Source: Oscillospiraceae bacterium (GTDB taxonomy: Bacteria > Bacillota_A > Clostridia > Oscillospirales > Oscillospiraceae). From it: a stretch of 9,513 bases of DNA. Under the pieces are notes generated by a model. It made no database searches, was not told the DNA's origin, and saw only the letters and a program-made list of their open reading frames with translations. Positions 1-3,964 of the stretch are shown here, piece after piece. Both the position numbers and the translations under genes were made by a program. Position 1 is the first letter of the stretch, and each line of letters starts with the position of its first letter. The stretch covers positions 1-9,513 of the forward strand of contig JAGBEM010000186.1 of assembly GCA_017936985.1 (NCBI GenBank). The letters are read 5' to 3'.

Positions 1-46
1 CTCGTACAACGGGGACATTTGTTTTCTGATTGATTGCTGTGTTCAT
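1..46 (-). CDS. 5' end of a small element protein, possibly TnpW-like (partial)
   Basis: An ATG at 46 follows a strong purine-rich ribosome binding site (a run of six G at about 56-61 on the minus strand). It opens a reading frame that runs off the left window edge after 15 residues, beginning MNTAINQKTN and continuing VPVVR. The position, downstream of the sigma-like and HTH genes and on the same strand, is where Tn916/Tn4451-like elements carry small accessory proteins and then the recombinase. The first residues resemble my memory of the TnpW family (short proteins next to large serine recombinases), but 15 residues cannot prove this. The existence of a real start is fairly secure; the family name is a guess. 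Confidence 0.5.
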   Translation of the reverse strand, partial: MNTAINQKTNVPVVR

Positions 47-136
47 AGAAATAAATCCCCCTTTCATGGGATAGAAAAATTTAAGTCATAATAAAGAAGC
101 TCAAAGGACGGCTGCTAGCGCAGCTCCACGGGAGTT

Positions 137-220
137 TCACCCCTCCGACGGTCTGCCGAAGCCCTGCCCATCGCCTGCGACGCTTTTAACGCTCGGACTG
201 TGGCTGCAAGGGAGTACCAT
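137..220 (-). CDS. second 27-residue mini-ORF, hypothetical
   Basis: An ATG at 220 lies 8 bases after the stop of the preceding mini-ORF and just behind AAAGGAAT, a weak ribosome binding site. The frame runs 27 residues (begins MVLPCSHSPSVKSV) to a TGA at 137-139. That TGA overlaps a GTG that opens a further 19-codon frame (140-81) in a GTGA arrangement, the geometry of translational coupling. The peptide matches nothing I recognise. Chained spacing is the only argument for coding, so confidence is low. Confidence 0.22.
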   Translation of the reverse strand: MVLPCSHSPSVKSVAGDGQGFGRPSEG

Positions 221-228
221 TATTCCTT

Positions 229-312
229 TTACGCATCCTCGCCCGCAAGCTGCCACGCTGCATTACGGTGAAAGTGTTTGTCGCTCGGCATATCCTCCCG
301 GATACGGGTCAT
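229..312 (-). CDS. 27-residue mini-ORF, hypothetical
   Basis: This frame starts with ATG at 312 and ends in TAA at 229-231. It encodes a basic 27-residue peptide that begins MTRIREDMPSDKHFH and ends WQLAGEDA. No strong Shine-Dalgarno is visible directly upstream. I have an impression that near-identical short peptides are annotated in other clostridial conjugative elements at this position, but I cannot verify it here. It lies 143 bases downstream of the HTH gene on the same strand and could share its transcript. No function is known to me. It could equally be an incidental frame inside a structured RNA. Confidence 0.35.
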   Translation of the reverse strand: MTRIREDMPSDKHFHRNAAWQLAGEDA

Positions 313-455
313 GGCGCACCCACCGCACGGCTCGGCGCAAAAGGGATGTATCCTTTGTGCTTTATGACGCAATCGTCGTTATCTTACGCGCGTATTTGTC
401 AAGGAACAGTCAGTAGGACTTGCAGAAAGGGGAAAGTGCTTGTCCGGCAGTCGGG

Positions 456-695
456 TCAATTTACCCGAAAAGTGAGGGTCTTCGTTATGAGCTTGGTTTC
501 CAGCCTTCGTCGCAGTTCTTCGTCCACACAGAGATGGGGATTGCCGTATTCGTCGTATAGCTCGCGCAGTGACAGTTTGGCAATATAACCCGCATAGTGT
601 TTCAAAACCACGTTGATGGCTTCCACGTCGCCGCCTGCTGCTTTCTGAATGACAGTAAAGGGCAGCAGACGTGCGTTGTTCAGGTTATTGTTCAT
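456..695 (-). CDS. Tn916-type small helix-turn-helix protein (HTH_16-like)
   Basis: This 79-residue protein is of the kind found in the regulatory/excision module of Tn916-like elements, comparable to Tn916 orf8. The N-terminal half (residues 10-45; PFTVIQKAAGGDVEAIN) has the pattern of the HTH_16 conjugative-transposon domain, in which a short helix pair resembles sigma region 2. The C-terminal part is basic. It starts at ATG 695 behind GGGAGG (spacing about 8), which lies inside the end of the sigma-like gene. The two genes overlap by 11 bases, so they are almost certainly translationally coupled and form one operon. In Tn916 these genes act upstream of xis/int transcription; the same role here is inferred. 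Confidence 0.88.
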   Translation of the reverse strand: MNNNLNNARLLPFTVIQKAAGGDVEAINVVLKHYAGYIAKLSLRELYDEYGNPHLCVDEELRRRLETKLITKTLTFRVN

Positions 696-1113
696 CTGCT
701 TTTCCTCCCATCAGTTCTCTCAGCAATTTTAAGGTGGCGGATCTGCGGTAAGCAACGGAGCTGCGCACCATGTTCAGTGCCTTGGCGATCTCGCTATCCG
801 GCATATCAAGGAAATAGGGCAGCAGGATAATATCGCGCTTCTGGGCGGGCAGGGCTGCTATGGCTTCTGCCAGCTCGTCATTGTCGATATGCACCCTGTA
901 ATCAAGAACGCCAAAGGATTGTTTCTCGACAAAATAGATGTCACAGGTTGAAAGCTGTTCCATGACTTCAACCGGCAAATCGGAAAAGCTGATCTCACGA
1001 TTTCGCTTCCGTGCCAGCTCGTCGAGGTAATCCCGCGCTTCATTCCGCATTACCTTTTTACAGAACGCATCAAAGGTATGCTGTATATGTTCTTCATGCG
1101 AATGAGGTTTCAT
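685..1113 (-). CDS. sigma-70-like regulatory protein of conjugative element (Tn916 orf7-like)
   Basis: This 142-residue protein has a sigma-factor-like architecture. An N-terminal helical part (about 10-60) is followed by a C-terminal region-4-like helix-turn-helix (about 85-135), including ALPAQKRDIILLPYFLDMP, then a SEIAKALNMVRSSVAYRR recognition segment. This is the family of Tn916 orf7, a positive regulator of transfer and excision genes. It starts at ATG 1113 behind GGGAGGTGAG. The frame upstream of this ATG stays open for 39 further codons before meeting the TAA of a tiny ORF (1231-1245), so an N-terminally longer ancestral form is conceivable. The neighbours are the HTH gene (overlapping) and the divergent Xre gene. 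The family assignment is firm; the regulatory role is by analogy. Confidence 0.9.
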   Translation of the reverse strand: MKPHSHEEHIQHTFDAFCKKVMRNEARDYLDELARKRNREISFSDLPVEVMEQLSTCDIYFVEKQSFGVLDYRVHIDNDELAEAIAALPAQKRDIILLPYFLDMPDSEIAKALNMVRSSVAYRRSATLKLLRELMGGKADEQ

Positions 1114-1230
1114 TTTCTCACCTCCCTTCGCGTCCGCAAAGGCGGGTGATACTTGTCCTCCCCTTTCGCCACTACTACGGTAGTCGATGCTCCAACTTCC
1201 AAATTGGGCGAAAGTATTTTGAAGAAATTT

Positions 1231-1245
1231 TTACGAGTAATCCAT
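1231..1245 (-). CDS. four-codon leader ORF (MDYS) with strong RBS
   Basis: An excellent ribosome binding site (AAGGAGG, 1254-1260) sits 8 bases before ATG GAT TAC TCG TAA. Such a strong initiation signal on a four-codon frame upstream of a regulatory gene suggests a leader peptide. The frame is the same as that of the downstream sigma-like gene, 44 codons away, with no other stop between. It is therefore either a genuine leader that tunes ribosome traffic, or a nonsense-mutated former start of a longer sigma-like protein. Confidence 0.45.
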   Translation of the reverse strand: MDYS

Positions 1246-1253
1246 ACGCCGTA

Positions 1254-1260
1254 CCTCCTT
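1254..1260 (-). promoter_or_regulatory. perfect Shine-Dalgarno AAGGAGG of the MDYS leader
   Basis: AAGGAGG is followed by 8 bases and ATG. It is the strongest ribosome binding site on the left side of the window, yet it serves only a four-codon frame. The TAA of a longer overlapping frame (1259-1507) falls at its upstream edge. Confidence 0.6.
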
Positions 1261-1345
1261 ATTGCTCTATGACCATCAAATCAAAAGAAGCAGAGAGAAA
1301 GGGCGGGCTGCGGCAGCCGACAGAGTGCAAAAACGCAATACGACA

Positions 1346-1387
1346 AAAGGCACCCAAACGGATATAAAAATCCGTTTGGGTGCCTTT
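1346..1387. terminator. perfect 18-bp hairpin: attenuator / bidirectional terminator
   Basis: AAAGGCACCCAAACGGAT (1346-1363) and its exact reverse complement (1370-1387) flank a 6-base loop. A-rich outer ends give short U runs on both strands (TTTTGTCG on minus, TTTCAGTTTTGTTTT on plus). It lies in the leader of the sigma-like operon, about 230 bases before that gene's start, so transcription from the divergent promoter region must cross it. Attenuators of this layout are known upstream of tet(M)-type genes in Tn916-like elements. A partial second copy of the 5' arm (CCAAACGGA, minus strand at 1421-1429) could serve as the competing strand. Confidence 0.7.
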
Positions 1388-1474
1388 CAGTTTTGTTTTG
1401 GTGCGTGTAGAAAAGCAGCTTCCGTTTGGTGGAGCTTCCGCATTTTTGCTTATGAGCTTTAGAACATAATATAT

Positions 1475-1505
1475 GAGCTGCAACTCATTCTCATAAGTGC
1501 AGCTC
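1475..1505. repeat. 8-bp inverted repeat hairpin in the leader
   Basis: GAGCTGCA (1475-1482) and TGCAGCTC (1498-1505) form a perfect 8-bp stem with a 15-base loop. On the minus-strand transcript it precedes the 18-bp hairpin and overlaps the beginning of a GTG-started frame (1507-1259). It adds to a series of structures consistent with a transcription-attenuation leader. Confidence 0.5.
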
Positions 1506-1574
1506 ACCGCATCGTTTGTTATTCTAAGTTGTCGTTTTGAAGTATGCCATTTTGCCCGGTATCGATCCCTTGCG

Positions 1575-1613
1575 TTATGGATGCCTCCTGTCCTGACATA
1601 TATTCATATCCAT
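1575..1613 (-). CDS. 12-codon leader-like ORF (MDMNICQDRRHP)
   Basis: ATG at 1613 follows GGGAGG (1623-1628) with 9 bases between, and the frame ends in TAA after 12 residues. It is the first well-initiated frame downstream of the divergent promoter region on the minus strand, so it may be a leader peptide. A second frame over the same bases, ending at 1519, reads MSGQEASITQGIDTGQ and onward from ATG 1599 for 26 residues. Its composition is more protein-like but its initiation is poorer. Which one is translated, if either, is unclear. Confidence 0.3.
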   Translation of the reverse strand: MDMNICQDRRHP

Positions 1614-1644
1614 TTTCTTCTACCTCCCAAAATATGATTTATAA

Positions 1645-1713
1645 CTCACTTGATATGATTTACATGGTTATTTATATGAGCATTAGCGCACAATAAAATA
1701 TATATGAAGTGAG
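1645..1713. promoter_or_regulatory. inverted repeat around divergent promoter region; candidate Xre operator
   Basis: CTCACTTGATATG (1645-1657) and TATATGAAGTGAG (1701-1713) are inverted copies matching at 12 of 13 positions, separated by 43 bases. They bracket the plus-strand promoter, and the right copy covers the ribosome binding region of the Xre gene. A -10-like TATAAA for the minus strand (1671-1676) overlaps the plus-strand -10. The arrangement suits binding of the Xre repressor to both arms, giving autoregulation and control of the divergent sigma-like operon. Binding is inferred. Confidence 0.5.
1650..1678 (+). promoter_or_regulatory. sigma-A-like promoter for the Xre gene
   Basis: TTGATA (1650-1655), a 17-base spacer and TATATG (1673-1678) match sigma-A consensus spacing. 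The start site would be near 1685, leaving a short leader before ATG 1719. The -35 overlaps the left arm of the inverted repeat. Confidence 0.5.
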
Positions 1714-1718
1714 TTGAA

Positions 1719-2048
1719 ATGAAGAATCCAGTTGATTCTTTTGCTGCTGCCCTCCGTGCTGCGCGAGCAAGGCAGCACCTTACACAAAGGGCACTGGCGG
1801 AGAAACTGCATATGAGCGTCCGTACCATCATTGAGATTGAACTCGGGCGCAGCAACCCACGATTTGAAACGGTTGCATTGTTGGCAAAAGAAATGAATAT
1901 CAGTCTGGATGCCATCGTATTTCCCGATACGGCAACTGCCACGGTATCAAAAACCGTTACAGATTTCTTTGCAGGAAAGAGTGAAGCGGAAATACAGAAG
2001 TACATTTCCCTCTGCCAGCAGGCAGATGCATTTAAGACTGACAAGTAA
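1719..2048 (+). CDS. Xre/Cro-type helix-turn-helix repressor (Tn916 orf9-like)
   Basis: This 109-residue protein has an N-terminal HTH_3 domain at about residues 8-65. It contains LRAARARQHLTQRALAEKL, then MSVRTIIEIELGRSNPRFET and LLAKEMNISLDAIVFP, the usual five-helix Xre arrangement. The C-terminal 40 residues are probably a short oligomerisation tail. It is transcribed opposite to the sigma-like and HTH genes. That is the orientation of orf9 relative to orf7/orf8 in Tn916, where the repressor is thought to restrain the transfer regulators. Its own promoter and a flanking inverted repeat lie just upstream, suggesting autoregulation. Its stop codon sits inside the 5' arm of a strong terminator. 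The family is certain; its targets are inferred. Confidence 0.92.
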   Translation: MKNPVDSFAAALRAARARQHLTQRALAEKLHMSVRTIIEIELGRSNPRFETVALLAKEMNISLDAIVFPDTATATVSKTVTDFFAGKSEAEIQKYISLCQQADAFKTDK

Positions 2049-2090
2049 AAGGCGACTGTTGGGAATAATCCGGCAGCCGCCTTTTACTTG
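2042..2090. terminator. bidirectional intrinsic terminator between convergent genes
   Basis: CAAGTAAAAGGCG (2042-2054) and CGCCTTTTACTTG (2078-2090) are exact inverted copies. After one mismatch the stem continues inward with CTG/CAG. Each strand ends the stem with CGCCTTTTACTT, giving a U-rich tail both ways. It ends the Xre transcript, with the stop codon lying in its left arm, and also the long minus-strand cargo transcript after the sortase gene. Confidence 0.85.
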
Positions 2091-2104
2091 CAAAGAATGT
2101 GCTT

Positions 2105-2947
2105 TTACCTTTGGCGGGCAACCACTACGAATCGTCCGTGTTCTTCGTGATAGGAACAGGTAACAAGGGTAATGAGCTTATCGCCGTACTCGGCAGTCAC
2201 CCCTGTGTCGTACAAACTTTTTTCTTTATAATTCTGAATGGCATTGTCATAATCTGCTTTATCGGCAGCCTTGATAAAGCGGTAAAACTTAAAACAGTTC
2301 TCGTCTGCGTAATACACCCGGTCGTAAAAAGCTGCCAGAACTTCATATTCGCCCTGCTCATAGAGCGTATTAAATTTGATCATGGGATGCTCCTGCCAAT
2401 AGCTTTTGTTGGCGTATTGCAGGATTTCACGGAACATCGTGCCGTTTTTCATGTTGTGTCCGTAGATGATATAGTTATCACTGTCAATTCCACATTTTGC
2501 GTCCATAAAAGGCGTACCGGCAGTGCTGGTTTCGCCCTCAAAGGACAGACGCAGGTATTTTTCCGGATCGTCCGGAGTATGCATCACCGGGTAGTCCAAA
2601 ACGGTGTTCTCAATACAGATCCAGCCGAACAGGTCGGCGTTCTGCTCATACACAGAAGCGTACTGCGTCAGGATTTCCGGCTCTGTTTCTTTTTCCGCAG
2701 GCTCGCTTGTGGTATCGTCAGAGATAACAGGAATAACTGGAATATAATCCGCAGTGCTGCTTTCCTCTGCATGAACACTTTCTGATATAAGATCATATTT
2801 CTCCTATCTGTTCTGATCTCTCAGAATACCCCGGACTGCCATAATGGCCCCTACAGAGGATACTGCCAGCAAAATGAGAATGGGGGTCCAGTTGCGGACG
2901 GGCTTATGTTTCCTTTGATACTTTCCTTTGGTGCTGATCCATTTCAT
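2105..2947 (-). pseudogene. class B sortase interrupted by an in-frame amber codon
   Basis: The frame from ATG 2947 to TAA 2105 spans 280 codons, a normal class B sortase length. Codon 48 (2804-2806) is TAG. Before it lie a basic N-terminus and a membrane anchor (residues 21-40, TPILILLAVSSVGAIMAV). After it come an acidic linker and a complete catalytic domain: His in YGHNMKNGTMF (about 164), Cys in TLVTCSY (about 264) and Arg in GRFVVVAR (about 272). NMKNGTMF and TLVTCSY point to class B. The enzyme would cleave sorting signals and attach surface proteins to peptidoglycan. No well-initiated ATG restarts the catalytic part; only a GTG at 2653 lacking an RBS is available. AGGAGG, 20 bases before ATG 2947, overlaps the previous stop. 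It may be a recent CAG-to-TAG mutation, or it may be read through. Confidence 0.85.
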
Positions 2948-2962
2948 TGACCGTTCACCCGG

Positions 2963-3415
2963 CTATTCCTCCTGTCTGTGCAGCTCATAGGTTCCGCCGA
3001 TGGTTCCTTCTCCGCCTGTCAGGGTGAGTGTGTTGTCATTTACAGAAAATGTATAGGTGCAATCCCGTGCTGCTTCGTTTGAAAAGTCGATAAAGAGCTG
3101 ATCGTCCTTCACTTGATAGGAAAAATCATAAGTTGCGGAGGTAAGGGTCATTGTACCGCTTCCTTTACCGTCAAACTGATAGGTTGTGTTGCTGTCATAT
3201 TCCCATGTGCCGGTCAGCGGGTCGCTGCCGGAGCAGCCTTTGACAAGCAATACAATAAGCAGGACCAATACAAGCAGCGCAGCAGCGCAAAGAATCAACC
3301 TGCGTTGCTTTCTTCTCTGCCGCCTTTTCCTTGCGATATATCTCCTGTAATCCTCTTTACCGGAGGCTGCGCTTGGTGTCGGCTGGGATGTTGGCCGGGC
3401 TTGTTCGTTGTTCAT
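2963..3415 (-). CDS. DUF5640-like membrane-anchored protein
   Basis: This 150-residue protein has three parts. The N-terminal tail (1-39) is strongly basic and probably cytoplasmic. A single membrane helix follows (about 40-58, LILCAAALLVLVLLIVLLV). The outer domain is about 85 residues long and contains LTGTWEYDSNTTYQFDGKGSG and repeated short beta strands ending GTYELHRQEE. That small beta-barrel pattern (GTWEY, then F-x-G-x-G) is what I know from DUF5640-type proteins, which often lie beside clostridial sortases. The function is unknown; a chaperone or accessory role in surface anchoring is only a guess from context. ATG 3415 follows a modest GGAG. It ends in TAG, and the sortase ATG follows in the same frame six codons later, so the two are clearly co-transcribed. 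Confidence 0.8.
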   Translation of the reverse strand: MNNEQARPTSQPTPSAASGKEDYRRYIARKRRQRRKQRRLILCAAALLVLVLLIVLLVKGCSGSDPLTGTWEYDSNTTYQFDGKGSGTMTLTSATYDFSYQVKDDQLFIDFSNEAARDCTYTFSVNDNTLTLTGGEGTIGGTYELHRQEE

Positions 3416-3440
3416 CGTGGTTTCTCCAATCCAAGGGAAA

Positions 3441-3472
3441 GGGCGGCAGCGGGACTATGCCCGTCACCGCCC
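3441..3472. terminator. GC-rich stem-loop between surface gene and DUF5640 gene
   Basis: On the minus strand GGGCGG/CCGCCC and CGGG/CCCG form a two-part stem with a small internal loop and a CATAGT loop. It is followed by TTTCCCTT, which is too poor in U for a strong terminator. It may be a partial terminator or an RNA processing/stability element that sets lower expression of the DUF5640 and sortase genes. Confidence 0.45.
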
Positions 3473-3478
3473 ATCCTT

Positions 3479-3493
3479 ATAAGATTATCTTAT
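3479..3493. repeat. 15-base palindrome ATAAGATTATCTTAT
   Basis: Two 7-base arms meet around one central base, 10 bases after the stop of the upstream surface fragment and beside the GC-rich stem-loop. It could be a protein-binding site or a weak AT hairpin. No cognate regulator is evident. Confidence 0.35.
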
Positions 3494-3502
3494 TGGGTTA
3501 TT

Positions 3503-3964
3503 TTACGTATTTTTTCTTTTGCTGTACACTACGGTGCTGGTTACACCAAGGCCAGAAGCAAGCAGCAGGACGATCCAGAGGATCATGTTGCTGTTGTCAC
3601 CGGTCTGAGGTACATCATCCAGAGCGCCGGTGTTCGGATTGCTTTCCGTCGGATCGGTCGGCTTGGTTGTGGAACCGATAGCCGGGATCTCAACAGCAGG
3701 ACGCTGATAGCCACAGAATTTGCATTCCTCATGCTTGGAACTCTTTTTGGTTGCAGTTGCTTCCTTATCAACCACCCACTTGAAGCTGTGTGCCGCAACA
3801 TCGTCCTTGTCGCCGCAGGAGCATTCATGCCAATGGTTGATAGAATCAGATTTCCAGTCAGAGCTGTAGCGGTGTTTCTGCTGTATTTTCTTGCCCCCTG
3901 CCGGCTTATGGGAGTCGACAGGGGGCAGTTTTTGCTCCGCGGGGCGGATCAATGGGATTCGGAC
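3503..3964 (-). pseudogene. C-terminal remnant of a second sortase substrate (VPQTG signal)
   Basis: The frame carries the C-terminal part of a cell-wall protein. A Cys/His module comes first (NHWHECSCGD, then KHEECKFCGY). It is followed by a Pro/Thr linker, a sorting motif VPQTG, a membrane helix (MILWIVLLLASGLGVTSTVV) and a KRKNT tail. No signal peptide exists and the only starts are weak; TTG 3952 would give 149 residues without a proper ribosome binding site. It is in the same frame as the upstream cohesin gene and separated from it by a single TAA. It is therefore either the remnant of a neighbouring surface gene that lost its 5' part, or an extension reached only by readthrough. The module resembles those in the cohesin protein (HWHVC.VCG), which suggests duplication and deletion. 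Confidence 0.7.

Larger units (their letters stand above)
47..455 (-). other. GC-rich inter-genic segment with hairpins and chained mini-ORFs
   Basis: About 400 bases separate the HTH gene from the next downstream gene, and no ordinary-sized reading frame is convincing here. On the minus strand the segment is GC-rich and contains short hairpins, for example GCTGC/GCAGC around a GCTA loop near 110-125 and GGAG/CTCC near 131-146. It also holds three mini-ORFs of 27, 27 and 19 codons placed head to tail. I cannot decide between a conserved structured RNA, a set of real micro-proteins, or decayed coding sequence. The AT-rich stretch at 47-110 gives a sharp change in base composition at its downstream end. 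Confidence 0.4.

Noticed and set aside
380..410. TTGACA-like promoter on the minus strand near 400
   Set aside because: No -10 hexamer lies at acceptable spacing downstream.
1259..1507. An 82-codon minus-strand frame from GTG 1507 (begins MSCTYENELQL)
   Set aside because: There is no ribosome binding site, it crosses the 18-bp hairpin, and its composition is not convincing; it is more likely leader RNA than protein.
2681..2803. A 40-codon frame beginning MILYQKVFM just after the sortase TAG, behind GGAG
   Set aside because: It is out of frame with the catalytic domain, ends before it, and the sortase-frame linker over the same bases reads as normal acidic linker.
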